This document shows, piece by piece, positions 1 to 15,159 of a stretch of DNA of 64,000 nucleotides. The stretch covers positions 600,001 through 664,000 of the forward strand of contig JAJTWR010000236.1 in NCBI GenBank assembly GCA_021613335.1, in the 5' to 3' direction. The notes below the pieces were generated by a model. That model was not told where the DNA came from and made no database searches. It saw only the letters and a program-made list of their open reading frames with translations. The stretch comes from Whitmania pigra (lineage: Eukaryota > Annelida > Clitellata > Hirudinida > Haemopidae). Both the position numbers and the translations under genes were made by a program. Position 1 is the first letter of the stretch; every line of letters starts with the position of its first letter.

Positions 1-61
1 GCTTCTGCTTCTCTTCCTTGATGTCTGGAAATTGGTCTTGTCCGGATTGTGTATCCCCCAT
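1..61 (-). CDS. Possible partial N-terminal exon running off the left edge
   Basis: An ATG on the minus strand at 61-59 opens a frame (MGDTQSGQDQFPDIKEEKQK...) that is still open at the window edge. It is preceded by a CTAG that could be an acceptor or untranslated sequence. The base composition is clearly richer in G+C than the AT-rich DNA to its right. No family is recognised. It could equally be the 3' end of a retroelement on the plus strand, because a run of ATG/GATG triplets follows at about 100-120, as in the tail of such an element. Weak call. Confidence 0.2.
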   Translation of the reverse strand, partial: MGDTQSGQDQFPDIKEEKQK

Positions 62-661
62 CTAGCGGACTGTCATACGACGATCAACATGGCCTGGCTG
101 TTTATGATGGTGATGATGATAAATACTTTAATTTTTTAATTATTTATTATTTTTATATTTACTTATTTATTTATTTATTCATTTCACATGTCCAGTTCGG
201 AAATTATTTAGTTAAAAGTTGAAAAAAATAAAATCTAATTAAAAATTCGGTTCCATGAGCTGCACTTGAAGCCATGTTATTCATTACCATGCCATTATTC
301 CGCAGAATTTAAAATCTAACTTTTGACATTCTAAAACACATTCAATCGATGATGACAGTCAGATTTGTTCCGATAATTATGATGATGTTATTGTGTAAAA
401 CATGGTGATTGGTATGTTATTATCATAATTATTATTAAAATTATAATATTATTATGTATAATTATTATTATATTGTTACAAAAAATGCATTGTTAATACA
501 TGGAGATCACATTAAAATCTCCAAGGCACACGTAAAACCATTGCATCTTCCAATAAGTGGAAAATGGTGTTCTCAAATTGGCTCATGACAACTCCACTGG
601 GCCAACTTAGACATTGTGCTCTACATGTTTTGTAGTATGTATTTTAATATAATAATTATTA

Positions 662-695
<34 letters not shown>

Positions 696-1890
696 CATTA
701 TCATTTTTAATATTAACTATTATAATTTTTATTTAATATTTTAGTTATAAATATTATAATTTTAAATGGCATTAAATTGCAGCACATTTATATTATTAGT
801 TGACTATTAATATGGTTGTTGTTGTTAAATATGTTGTTTTTTTTATGTTAAGAACTACGTTATACAGTACTCGCATCACAATGTAAATCATCATTTTATC
901 GATTAAAATCAAGAAATTCTTAAATTTAGAATTACAAACACAGAAAATTCGCGATGAAGTAAAACAAAAGTGGAGCCAAACTTCCAAGAACAGTTTCGTT
1001 TCAAAGCCAATTTGTGTTTTAGTTCTCAAACGGGATTTCGTGAACAATTTTCAATTTTTTACAACAGTATTAATAATTATTTTCAGTCTAAACGATTATA
1101 AAATATTATTTTATTGTTATAAAATATTAATGAAGAGAAATAAAACATTGAAATGGAATTTTAGCTTCATCATAAACACTTCTCATTAAATGATGCACCA
1201 AATTTACTGGCCTTAAAAAAAAATTTATTTGCTCGTTTTGTGTCATAATTTGCAAACGATCAATTATTTGCTAATTTTGCATAGTTTTCTTTTGTGATAC
1301 CATAAATATTAACAATGCATAAGAAATATATGAAAATAAATATAAATTTCAACATTTGAAAAGTGACGGGCTCTGAAAAGATAAATGAGGGATGAAGTAA
1401 GATTGTGAATAACATTTCAGACCTTGAGCAAATGTCTAATGGATCAAGAGAGCAGACATTATTTGGAATTTTTTGTAAAATTAATTTAAGTAAAATTCAT
1501 ACATCATTCCTTTATTATCTTGAAATATGCGAGGTTCAAAGATGTCACTTAGACAAACCTGCTTGACTGGTTATTTTGCTTGTCATTGTTCTCATTAAAA
1601 ATATATTTAAATTATTATAAATATATAAATATTATAAAATAAAATAAATAACACGCTAATGCTCCAAAGGAATGACACATTTTTGTAATAAATTTTGTAA
1701 TAAACAGTTTTGTTCATGAATTGATTAAACAATTGTATGTCGATCGAAATTCTTGCATTTACCTAATATTTACAAATCTAAAATTAAGTACAACATATTT
1801 TCATTCAATTTGTATTTCTTTCTGTCGTTCGTCTATCCATCAGGAGGTCATATTTTACAATTGTCAAGCTCTTGAAATACGTCTCGAGAA
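62..1890. other. AT-rich stretch without a recognised gene
   Basis: I see no conserved coding frame here. The stretch is strongly AT-rich with a short ATT tract at about 661-703. The 83-codon minus-strand frame near 800-1047 has low complexity and no family resemblance. Confidence 0.6.
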
Positions 1891-1892
1891 AA

Positions 1893-2286
1893 TTATGAAG
1901 TTAAAATATGATGTTTAAATATAAAGTTTAAATATGATGTTTAAATATAAGGTTTAAATATGATGTTTAAATATGATGTTTAAATATTAAGTTAAAATAT
2001 GATGTTTAAATATAAAGTTTAAATATGAAGTTAAAATATGATGTTTAAATATAAAGTTTAAATATGATGTTTAAATATGATGTTTAAATATAAAGTTTAA
2101 ATATGATGTTTAAATATAAAGTTTAAATATGATGTTTAAATATGATGTTTAAATATAAAGTTTAAATATGATGTTTAAATATGATGTTTAAATATAAAGT
2201 TTAAATATGATGTTTAAATATGATGTTTAAATATAAAGTTTAAATATGATGTTTAAATATGATGTTTAAATATGATGTTTAAATAT
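1893..2286. repeat. 13-bp minisatellite with two unit variants
   Basis: About 30 head-to-tail copies of a 13-bp unit. Two variants interleave: TTTAAATATGATG and TTTAAATATAAAG, plus a few units with TTAAAATATG or ATTAAG changes. From about 2100 on, the order settles into one AAAG unit followed by two GATG units, which makes a 39-bp higher-order period. Each unit holds the palindrome ATTTAAAT or TTTAAA. Confidence 0.9.
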
Positions 2287-2734
2287 TTTTTGCCACTCCA
2301 AGACGAATGACCGGTGCAGCTGCTGGTGGACCGTGCCTGAATTAACACCACCGGGCAACTCTTTACGGCCGCGAGAACATTTTGGAAAAGTCAGGATTCA
2401 ATTTTTTATGAGCTCCTTTTTGAGTTTTAAGAGTTTTTTATTTCCACAAAATTTCCCACAAAATTAATTTTTTTTTAAAGTTTACTTTTTGTATTTTTTT
2501 TTCTTTAATAGTTTCTTCTTTTTTTTTATTTTGTTCTTCATAATTCTCACTTTACTTGTGGAACATTTGATGATGTATTACCGAGAATTTTGCAAAAATA
2601 ATATGCGAATAATTTCGGAAGAAATGAAGGAATTTGAATTAGAATGTTCTGAAAATATTAATTGAAGTGATGGGTGGTGATGATGAAAAAATGCCAACGT
2701 TGTAGGTAGCGATGGAGAGATTTTGAGGATCATG

Positions 2735-2790
2735 TCGACGACGATGATGATGATGACGATGATGATGATGATGACGATGATGATGATGAC

Positions 2791-2822
<32 letters not shown>

Positions 2823-2830
2823 CGATGACG
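2735..2830. repeat. GAT/GAC trinucleotide microsatellite
   Basis: A run of GATGAC and GATGATGAC triplets. It gives long open frames of Asp, Ser or His on either strand, which are repeat artefacts. Confidence 0.9.
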
Positions 2831-3582
2831 TAGTGGTGATGGTGGTGATGTTATTTGCATAAAAGGTGATTATAGAACTGCTAATGATGCCATTAGTTTT
2901 AGAAAATAATGAAATCATTAATGAAGTCATTAACTCAGACTTTTACGAATTTTTCAAACGTGAAAATGTCTTCATGTACAAAAATTGGCTCCGAATTCCA
3001 GATGCAAGAAAGTAGAGAAATAGGATGTCTGTCGTCTGCTTCATGTCAGCTGAAATGAGCGCCAGGCATTCCAGCTAACACCTCCACAACAACAACAACC
3101 GCAACAACTGCAACGGCAAATGCAACTGCAAATGCAACCAGAACAACCAGGACAAATAAATCGAATTGGAACAAGAATTTGTTTAACTTTTTGTGGAGGA
3201 GAATTTGTTAATTTTTTTTTTTTTTTGCACTCAGCTCTCGAAACCGACAAACAGATTGTTTGTTGCTCTCCTGCATTAAGTGAACGTTTTTGGATTTATT
3301 TTGTGTTTCTGGTAATCAAATAAAACATCACGTGCTGCTACTATTTTTGGCTGCTCCAGATGAAAATATTGGTTATGGTGATATCAATTCGATTGTGGCT
3401 TTGTGAATGATACGTTGGTGGTGGTGAATGTTATGCTGTGATGATGATGCGAGAGGCACAATGCCCCGGTGTGGATTCTATTCATGGGGAGCTATTGATC
3501 GACTCACAACATCGGAGCCTGCGTGGATGGCACGGTTATCTGGCTGTGCAGGGCTGGAGTTGTCATATGCAGATAAAGACTC

Positions 3583-3914
3583 GTGAGTGAGTGAGTGAGT
3601 GAGTGAGTGAGTGAGTGAGTGAGTGAGTGAGTGAGTCAGTGAGTGAGTGAGTGAGTGAGTGAGTGAGTGAGTGAGTGAGTGAGTGAGTGAGTGAGTGAGT
3701 GAGTGAGTGAGTGAGTGAGGAGTGAGTGAGTGAGTGAGTGAGTGAGTGAGTGAGTGAGTGAGTGAGTGAGTGAGTGAGTGAGTGAGTGAGTGAGTGAGTG
3801 AGTGAGTGAGTGGAGTGAGTGAGTGAGTGAGTGAGTGAGTGAGTGAGTGAGTGAGTGAGTGAGTGAGTGAGTGTGAGTGAGTGAGTGAGTGAGTGAGTGA
3901 GTCAGTGAGTGAGT
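3583..3914. repeat. GAGT tetranucleotide satellite
   Basis: About 80 copies of GAGT in a single orientation, with a few phase slips (GAGGAGT, GTGGAGT, GTGTGAG) and GTCAGT variants near both ends. The minus strand reads as endless Ser-Leu-Thr-His in three frames, which explains the 171- and 98-codon open frames here. No gene is implied. Confidence 0.95.
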
Positions 3915-4437
3915 CAGCCATCCAGCCAGCAAACGTTAAAGTCGTATATCTGCTGGGTATTAAACGAGAGTTTGTTCGAAAAATCAGAAACATTAGGCGC
4001 CATTAGGAGAACAAACAGACGAATGCTTGCTACTGAGTAAGCCTGCAAACGTAAACACCCTAAAAAAGGCAATAAAAGAGAAAATTAAATAAACATTAGA
4101 TGCCTTCACATATTCTTTTACAAGAACATTCTTAGTCAACCACGTTTGCCAGATTTGGAATCTTCGTACTTGGAACTATCCCATCTTGAAGGATCATAAT
4201 CAGCAGTAGCATCAACATCATCGTCGTCGTCATCAAAAGTTAAAATGCAGGTCCACTAACTGTTAGTTAACGGCTGAAGGTAATGATGATGATGACAATG
4301 ACGATGAGAATGACTCTTGTAGAGAATGGAAGACAAACGTGCCTCATATTTCTTCCTTTATCTGACGTCAGGTTCAACCTTCACATTGACGACCAACCAC
4401 GCGTGGATTTCATAACCAATTAGGTGACGTTGGGTGA

Positions 4438-5455
<1,018 letters not shown>

Positions 5456-6164
5456 ATGCGGCGAGGGAAATGAAATTATGTACAAATGGTCAGTTGTACA
5501 ATTTAAAAGACAGAATTTCTTCATAAGAATAAAAACATAAATAGAAATGATTTTTTCTTCAAAAACAAAAAACAACCGCAACTTTAAAGTTTCAAAATTG
5601 CTTAAAATTTCGAACGATCGATAAATTTTATTGTCGACATTTTAAAAATAGTTCGTCGTGAGATGGAATTTTGAGTTTAAAAATAGAAAATAATTTCAGG
5701 TATAATGCTCACATTTTTCCGATCCTTTCTATGATTAAAATTTAAACATTAAATCTAAATTTAAATATTCATTAAAAATAAATTCGATCAACACTTATTT
5801 TATTCAACTCATTAATAAATTTTATAAATTTAATAAAATATTAATATTAATGATGAATAACATTTTTAAATATTGTATTTGCACAAAACTCATAAATTTA
5901 CTTGAAAATTCTCTTAAACCACATTAATAATATTAATACTTCCATCCACAATTATGGCCAAAACTGTTTTAAACTTTAAACAATGTTTATTTCTCTTGTC
6001 AATCTCCTTTGCATAATATTTAAGTGAAGCTAAACATTCTGCATATTATATGCATTGTATATATTGTGTACATTGCTTATATTGCATACATTGTATATTG
6101 CATGCATTGTATATATTGTGTAAGGGCGGTCGAGAGGAGGGCAACGGGCAAAAGTGCTTACTTT

Positions 6165-6610
<446 letters not shown>

Positions 6611-8352
6611 CTGAAAACTGGATTATGTACTTCCTTAGGAATGACTTCATCTTGGAGAGGCTGCAAAATGCAGCTAATAATAATATTAAAAATGGTTTAA
6701 TAATAATGTTAGTGAATAATGGAATTTAATAAATTAGTTAATTTTTAATTAACAATAACTTAATAAGTTAATTAATAATCTTTAGTTAATACTAACTTAA
6801 TAAGTTTGAATATTATTATTGACGAAATGTTAATTAATGATAGAGAAAAAATTGACCCCAAATCGTCTTCGCCAGCTTGAAATGTTTCCAGGCACGTCTG
6901 TTGACCTTTGACTCCTATTCCATGGTGATGCACTTATGGGTTATCGATCACGTGTTATTAAGTTCTGAGTTACTTAGGCGGCGGATCGTTAGGTGACTAA
7001 TTGGCGGCTCATTTGAATAATTAATTAACCAATCATTTGATTAATATGCGATTAATATTTGTTTCACTGATTTACGACAAAATAGTATGCAATATATGTT
7101 TAACACACATGAAGTCGTAATAATTTAATATAGTACTGCTATTTTTCAGTTCATATTTTGTAATTATTTTTATTTATTCTTTCGATTTAATTTTTTTGTT
7201 TTTTTTTTTAATATTTATATAAATCGACGTGGTTACATATTAGTTATCCACTTTTTAATTTGGATATCATTAAGAACTCTTTTAGCTAAGCTGCGGAAAT
7301 TCCCAAAAAGGGGAACTGGACTAAAATACAAACGTTGAATTTCTACGGAGACTTGTAGGTCTCAATTAACGACATCCGCCGAGTCGCAATAACACAGTCT
7401 GAAGAGGAGTTATGCGGTCCAAGCGTATTCATCCGATCAATTTATTTGCGAGAATGTTTTTATTTTTATTCTTTATTTTTAATTTAACAATTAAATGAAA
7501 TCAAAAAAGACAGTTGAAGGTAAATGATATTTTATAAGATTTTTTGTATTGAAAATAAAAATTAATTCTTTATATAGCTGAATCTTTTAAATTTATCTTT
7601 AAAAGTAAACTTTAAAATTGTATTTAATTTAATTTCCGGACACGTCAGAGCGTCACATAATTTATTCAAAATTGCATTTTTAAAAAACCTTCCATAAACT
7701 CGATTTAAACTTAACCCAATCTAATTGCATTTTAATGCCTTAAAATCGCCTACTAAAATATGACCCCGATGAACTTTTATGAATCAACAAAACGTCAATA
7801 AAACTAACAAAAATTCCCATTACGCCAGAATAATGGAAATTTTCCGGTCCTATTTTTAGAACAGTCTCCATTGATTTTTTCCAGGTGTCAATCAGGTTCT
7901 TCACTCGGTGAACTTAAGAGCACATTGACTTTGCCATTCAAATTATTAACGTCACCATAGAAACTGTCAGATAGTCAGTTTGCATAGCAAACAATGATCA
8001 TTTTCAAAACAGTGATGAGCGTTTATGTTTTTGTAAATCATTATTTATCATTAAATAATTAAAGTTGTACTGCTTAATTTAATGGGCTGACTTTTTTTAA
8101 TGTTGAAATGAAAATGTCGGCATCATTTAAGCTCTCAAATATAAATCTCTCTTGCATAAAAAAAACTCACATATGAACGCATTATGAGAAGATTAAGCCT
8201 ATGACTAAGGATGAATATTAATAATTCAAGTTACAAATTTAAAGTAATAATAATAATAATAATTATGACAATAAATATGATGAGAAGTGTCCTCATAGAT
8301 TTCATAAATTTCGAGTGTCAATCCTTGAAGTCATTGCTGTGATGCAGAGCTG
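6611..8352. other. AT-rich stretch without a recognised gene
   Basis: No convincing exon. A slightly GC-richer segment at about 6860-7000 and another at about 7290-7440 are not matched to anything I know. Confidence 0.5.
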
Positions 8353-8907
8353 CACATTCATTCACTGCTAGAATTGACATTCATTCACTTCTAGAATTGA
8401 CATTCATTCACTTCTGAGTTGACATTCATCCACTTCTGAGTTGACATTCATCCACTTCTGAATTGACATTCATTCACTTCTAGAATTAACATTCATCCAC
8501 TTATAGGATTGACATTCATCCACTTATAGAATTGACATTCATTCACTTCTGAATTGACATTCATCCACTTCTAGGATTGACATTCATCCACTTACAGAAT
8601 TGACATTCATTCACTTCTGAATTGACATTCATCCACTTCTAGGATTGACATTCATCCACTTATAGAATTGACATTCATTCACTTCTGAATTGACATTCAT
8701 CCACATCTAGAATTGACATTCATTCACTTCTAGAATTGACATGAGACATTCATCCACATCTAGAATTGACATTCATTGACTTCTAGAATTGACATTCATC
8801 CACATCTAGAATTGACATTCATTCACTTCTAGAATTGACATTCATCCACTTCTGGGATTGACAGTCATTCACTTCTAGGATTGACATTCATTCACTTCTC
8901 GAATTCT
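8353..8907. repeat. 22-24 bp minisatellite
   Basis: About 24 tandem units built on TTGACATTCATTCACTTCT, followed by a short linker that varies (AGAA, GAA, AGGA, GAG). The main sequence difference between units is ATTCAC versus ATCCAC, and TTCT versus TTAT or ACAT. One unit near 8740 carries a short local duplication (GACATGAGACATTCATC). There are no unique spacers, so this is not a CRISPR array. Confidence 0.92.
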
Positions 8908-10674
8908 TATCGACTAAAGCAATCAATTGAGAGTTGTTTTCAAAGGTTGAGATTTTTACGCCGTGTGTAGAATCAATTGTGATTTTTAAATATTAAATTA
9001 TAAGTACCCAACTTTCTGTTGGAAATTAAATGTATGATAATTTTTGTTTTTGTTATCCGCTTTTTTACTGCTTCCCCTATTCTTGTCGCTTGTCTTTGTT
9101 TAGTTGATTCGCTTGAGAGTTGCTTGTTGGTCTTGTTAGAGGCCCTTAAAGGCCCTTTGACCAACTTTGAAAATAAATAAATAAAACGTTAATTAATTTT
9201 TATTATATAAATAACCAATGCTAGTTAATTGAACAAGTGCTTATTAATTACATCAACGTCATTTCATAAAACACTAACCAGTTAATTAAATTCATTAAAA
9301 GACTAAACTAGGATTGTCTAATAGAAACCCGTATTAATTAATTAATTTAACATCGGCTAATGTCGCTCATTTTTCTGGTCAAAGAAATGAGATTTAAATT
9401 CTTTATTGAGCCTTATTTATTTTATTTAAATTTTTTTTTAATTCTTAAATTCTGTCAACTATTTTAGCCATTGCATGAAATTTAAATTTTTGCTCAGAAA
9501 ATAGACTCTGACGTTTTATGGCAATAAAATTTGCAAATGAAAAAGTTAAATATTTATTTTAATTAAGACAAATTCGAAAACATTTCTTCTGAAAAGCATT
9601 CTAGGGTTTATAAATATTTATAAGTATCATTATGTATTCATAATATTCCAAAAACTGCTACTCACACACAGGACTTTAATATTACTGAAACGTTCATTGT
9701 TATTGAATTAAGCTATTATTTTCATATCAAGCAATGCGAACATTAAACTTAACGTATGCTTAATGTGTTAATTGATAATTTTATTATTAATAACTACTAT
9801 TATAACTATACTACATACTTCACATGTATTACTTTTTTGTAAATTAACAAAATTTATTTTACGATAATCGCGCCATGTAATCCGACGTAGCTAGGCCATA
9901 TCGATTGCGTATATATATAACTTGAGCTTTTTTGGCAATAACTAGAATTTGATGTTTAAACTTTGTGAATTGTCTCACGCTAAATAAAACAAACGTGGAA
10001 TATCGATGAGGTTCAGTCGAATCATCTTTTAGCTTAACACTATTTAGTTAAGTATTTTACCATCTTTTTAGCCACTAACTAACTGTTCAAGTGCAAATTA
10101 TAGTGTTATAATTAGTTGTTGTAACTATATTATTAAGACTTTAAAAGTTGACAAATTCTACTTAAAATAAAATCAATAATCATGAATTAAGATTAAGTAA
10201 TTTTAGTTAATTTCAGAATAAACTGCCTCTCATGCAATGTGATGTAATTATTTTAATGTTATATTAATATATTGTTTATATTAATGGATAATTCTTAAAG
10301 TTTTTAGATGTCCATTTTCTTAAAGTATTCCTCGATTTTGTCAAAGAATTCAACAATTTTCGCAATTTTTCCGAATAATACTTGTGAAATTTAAAACTGC
10401 TTTCGTCTTTTAAACAAACAATCCACCAAAATAATAATAATTGTACACTCTGTTTATTGGTCATAAAGAAGATGGCAACAGATTAAATATAAAATTGTAA
10501 TTGGTCAAAGGTTATCATTTTTCAAGGTGAATTATGAACAAAATTAATTCAATAATATATTTTCAATGAATTGTAAAACTTGACTAAATCAATAATAAAT
10601 CGAAAAAACGTCTGATTGTATATATATTATATAGTTAGGGCGTTCGAATAAATAATATGATGTTAATTACATAA
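8908..10674. other. AT-rich stretch without a recognised gene
   Basis: No coding region or RNA gene is supported. The 63-codon minus-strand frame at about 8973-9164 has no family resemblance. Confidence 0.5.
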
Positions 10675-10829
10675 GAATATGAATAATATTTGCATCAACA
10701 CGAATATGATTAATATTAACATTATCATGAATATGATTAATATTTGCATTAGCATGAATATAATTAATATTCATATTAGCATGAATATAATTAATATTTA
10801 GATTAGCATGAATATGATTAATGCTCGTC
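10675..10829. repeat. 27-bp tandem repeat, five to six units
   Basis: Five to six tandem units that begin GAATATGATTAATATT and end in GCATTAGCAT or similar. Divergence between units is moderate. Confidence 0.8.
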
Positions 10830-11199
10830 ACTCATTGTATTCCAAACCTTTGCTGAAGTCTCTAGTAATCCTCTGTTACATCCGTAAAACAACAACAACA
10901 ACAACAAACACGACGACAGCAACAGCATCAACAACAGCAGAAAGGAAATATTGCAACCTACAGTCTCTCAGAATGTCATGTCGAATGATATGAAATACGT
11001 TTTGAGAAATTATATTTAAACACAACTTTCTAAACAGAATTTGCAGAATAATGTCATTATCATTATTATTAGTATTATTATTACTTTTAATTTTTATCTT
11101 GCCAGCAAAAATTGGCAATTAATTTTTTTCCAAAATATACATTCCTCCGTGAAGAACCAAATAATCTTTAATTTAATTTAATTAAATTTCAGCAACAAA

Positions 11200-11440
11200 T
11201 TCAACAAATCCAAAAGATACCATTTTAAAACCATTTCCTGATCGCTTGTCGTCTCGCGGACAATTTCTGGAAGGCGCGGATAAATTGCCGCACGTCGCAC
11301 ATCCGTTCACCTCCTCTTCCTCCTCCTCTTTCTCTTTCTCTTATCTCCGTATGTTCAGAAGTACTATTTCAATTTATACAGCATATCCTATTCCAAAGTA
11401 TTCCGTCTCTATTAGCTTTGTATCATTATTATTGTAGTTG

Positions 11441-11505
<65 letters not shown>

Positions 11506-12330
11506 TATTATTATTATTATATTATAATTATTATTATTATTATTATTGTTATTATTAACTTATTCATCATCTTCATCTTCTTCCTCCTCACCAGCTTCCG
11601 CCTGCCTTCCGTTTAGAACAGATAAGGACTGCGGGGGTTCCATGTTTTGTGCGCCTCCGTTCGCTCAAACGTACAGTTTAGTTGCGTTTACAACTGCGCA
11701 CAACTGCACACAACTGCACACGACTGTGCGGTCGATAGGACGACGTTGCGTGAAGATGAAGCGTTCGTCTGACGTTTCCGTTCTTCTGTCTGTCTCCATT
11801 CTGCTCAGCAACGACGTCAACAACAACAACAATCACCGTTTCTGTTGACACTTTTGTTGTTCAGCGATGATAATGATAACATCCACTCGTGGACCTCGAC
11901 AGCATCAGAAGTAAATGCAGCAGAGCAACAATAGCAAATGATGCACCAACTAAATATAAAATATCGACAACAGCAGCAACAACACCATCATTATCATCAT
12001 CAGCCGAGTTGAAGTAGACTGTTGAAATCCAACTTTTGATATTATCAACAACAATAACAAACAATAACAACAATGCATACACACAATACAACAACAACAA
12101 CAAAAATAAGCATCTTGCTTCTCTGAAAAGCAAAGCATTGTGTCAAAGTCAGCCTCTCGACTCCACAACGCATCCGAAGAAGAGCAAGATGACAAGTGGA
12201 CACTCAGTGTGGATGGATGGAATGAAAGGTTTTTGTCATCCATGTTTTGCCATCCATGACGAAAATTCATAACGAAAATGTGGAACCTGATTTGGGAGTT
12301 TTCGAGACATCTTTGACCTTTCCCGCAGAC
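11200..12330. other. GC-richer island with ATT core, no gene identified
   Basis: Unlike its surroundings this patch holds CG dinucleotides, CTCCTCTTCC and CAACAACAAC motifs, and short frames on both strands (for example 100 codons at 11546-11848 plus). An ATT microsatellite occupies about 11441-11559. None of the frames resembles a known family and none is bounded by convincing splice sites. It may be a promoter plus 5' untranslated exon of a gene I cannot see, or an old mobile element. Confidence 0.3.
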
Positions 12331-12530
12331 AGACGGAGTGCTACTATCTATTTCTTAATTCATTAGTTAAGTAGTTACAAAATATATTTCTAATTATTTA
12401 AATTTAATTCATTTCAATATGCTAATAAGGTGTAGTTATTGTTGTACTTATTTTTTTTTAATAATATTATTATTAATGTAAATGATATGCTGACTGACTA
12501 AATAAGAAGCTTCGTCGTCACGGAATGCTT

Positions 12531-12694
<164 letters not shown>

Positions 12695-14469
12695 TTTCAG
12701 CCATCGTCGTCCTATGCTATTGGAGCAGGTGAAACTGTTGAATTTCGTGGAATTGTTACTATATTTCGAAACAATGTTTACTCGATTCTGTCACAGAAAC
12801 TGTTTATGATTTGAAACAAAAGGCAAAAACAATATGATTATGATTATTAAAGCGGTTTACATAATCAGGGCCGCTGAGAGGGACGGGGTAAAATTATAAT
12901 GTTATGTAATAAATTTATATGTTATCATGTTATATATTATAATACTTTATCCTGTTACCAAATTGGCATAATGCATTGGCTGCTCTGTCCACATGCCAGA
13001 AATGTCCATGGTCAAAATATGGTAATTATTTCTGAACGTTAAGCAATATTACGTAATAAGTATTTGTAAATGTAATTTTTTAGATTTTTTTGCTCGTTAA
13101 AAAATAACAGCAACAATTTTAGGATTTGACATTGAAACCATTTAGTATCAACATTACGTCACATTTAGATTAATACCACATTTATTTTAATATTACAATT
13201 GTATTATAGTTATGTCTTTTATTTTATAAACTGTACGAAAAGAAGCTTTTAATAAGCATCAAAACCCAAGCCATCAATAAATGCTTGCGATAATAATTTG
13301 CATGCATTATTGTCTCATTATGCCATTGTCACTACCACCATTATTATTTGTTGATTCCGTTATTTATAGCCCTTTGGTTTTTTTATAGGTCAAAAAAAAC
13401 AGAGCACCAATCAAAGAGCAGCATGCACCTTAGCACCCCAATTTAGAAACCACACACTGCTGTTCTGACGTCAGAGGGTTGGATTTCTATTTTTAGAAAC
13501 TGCTTGACCTAATTAGAAATATTTTACAATTCTGTTTTGTTTTGTTTGTTTTTAATTAAGACCATGTTTAAAAATAAAATCGTGTTATTGCTTCAAAATG
13601 CATCAATTTTTTAAATTTTTACTTATATTCCCAAAGCATTTTACTTTGGTCTTTCATCATCATTAATATTGTAATTATTAATAATTTATCTTATAGTTCT
13701 TGCAAATCAAATCTAAATGTCCAAGTAGTCTGACACAGATACATCATTAGTTCGGGCGTCCATGCTATTTTTATCCCAGTGATGAAGATGAAGGAATTTG
13801 GCAACCACAAAAATGTCAAAAAAAGGTTAACTAAGCTAAGTTTGAAAATGGTTGTCCAAGTATTAAGAATATACTTCCCTTGGAAACAGCTGAGATGATT
13901 TGATTTAACATCTTAAAAACCTAATTGCAACTATCTCCTACAGTTTAAAACTTAATTTTCGTTTCTGCCTTTATGACTTGTTTAGAATTAATGTTGATGA
14001 TTAATTTTCTATTATTTAAAATTTTCTAACGGTTTTACAAAATGTGTTCAACTTTTTACATTTTATGACATTTTAAGTCTAAGCTTTATGGCTTCCTTGC
14101 TGTCATGCGAACATTTGTAATCTTGGTCCAAAGAACAGATCGGTTGCACAAGAGCACATTTTATTATCTTTGGTGAAGCAGGGTTGGTAATGATAATGAT
14201 TCTTATTGTGAATACAGATGTAAACAATTCAATGCTGTGGTATCTTTGAAAAGTATTTGTCTTTAGAGTAACATCTAGTTAACTTCTAGTAACATTTCTC
14301 GATGATGAGAGACTAGGCAGTTAATATGATGTGATATATTTGCATCATTAATTAAATGAGGATATGTTATACTTCAAGTCTTATTCTTCTCATTGGAGTA
14401 GAACGCATTTTCTCCCACATTTGCTTCAAACATTTATTTAAAACGACGAAAGCTACATGCTTCTGGAGG
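12695..14469. other. Stretch without a recognised gene
   Basis: No conserved coding frame seen on either strand. Confidence 0.5.
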
Positions 14470-14852
14470 CAGTGGCGTAGCTGGTGGAAGGGTAGGGCAG
14501 GGGGTACATTTGTCCCAGGGCGAAAGGTACAGGGGCGCCGAAATGAAGCTTTTTATGTTTGTGTTATATACCACTGGTCTAGGTGATCTTGCTGTTCTTA
14601 GTATTGTAAGAGAGACATTGGAAAAAAGAAATTTCGCTTATGTCAAAGACCAGTTTGCGACAGCGAAATAAAAAAATATCTTTTGTAGACTGTGTAGATC
14701 AAAATTTCTATAAATTTGCTTCTTTAAATACAATGTTTCAATAAAATTTAAATTTTTGTCCTTATTCTATATAATTGAAAATGTGATTAAACGGGATGGA
14801 TGGGGACGCCAATAGTTTGTCCCCGGGCAAAAATACCCTAGCTACGCCACTG
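14470..14852. mobile_element. Small non-autonomous DNA transposon (MITE) with terminal inverted repeats
   Basis: The ends form an inverted repeat: CAGTGGCGTAGCT at 14470-14482 and AGCTACGCCACTG at 14840-14852. The inverted similarity continues less perfectly inward (GGGGTACATTTGTCCC on the left, GGGGACAAAC on the right read in reverse). The element is about 383 bp, is GC-richer at both ends and has no transposase frame. CAGTGGCGTAGC-type ends are common on non-autonomous DNA transposons of animals, often of the hAT group. I see no clear target-site duplication, so the superfamily is not fixed. The small plus-strand frame that covers the left end is part of the element. Confidence 0.7.
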
Positions 14853-15159
14853 TCAAACTGTCCAACAAATTTAATAGTCAAAAATTTACAAAAATTAATT
14901 TGCTGATTAGTTGATATAATGCTTTTTAAAACTATCTTCCACTGTCTATAATTCCGAAAAAAAATTTAAAGTTAAAAAAAACTAATTAGAGCCATTAATC
15001 CTTTAAAATAAATTGTGATTATAATGGATAGAGAAAAATATATTTCGTTAAAATTCGTTTGTTTTGAATTAACGATAACATGTGTTCGCGTAGTCTGTTG
15101 GTGGATGTTATGATTTTATAAGCTGGAATTTAACAGCCAAATATTACTTGAAAATCAAA

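Noticed and set aside
3478..3993. 171- and 98-codon Ser-Leu-Thr-His frames on the minus strand
   Set aside because: Translation of the GAGT array; a 4-bp repeat without stops is open in three frames.
8353..8907. CRISPR-like regular repeats
   Set aside because: The units are directly tandem with only 3-5 variable bases between cores, there are no spacers, and the genome is eukaryotic.
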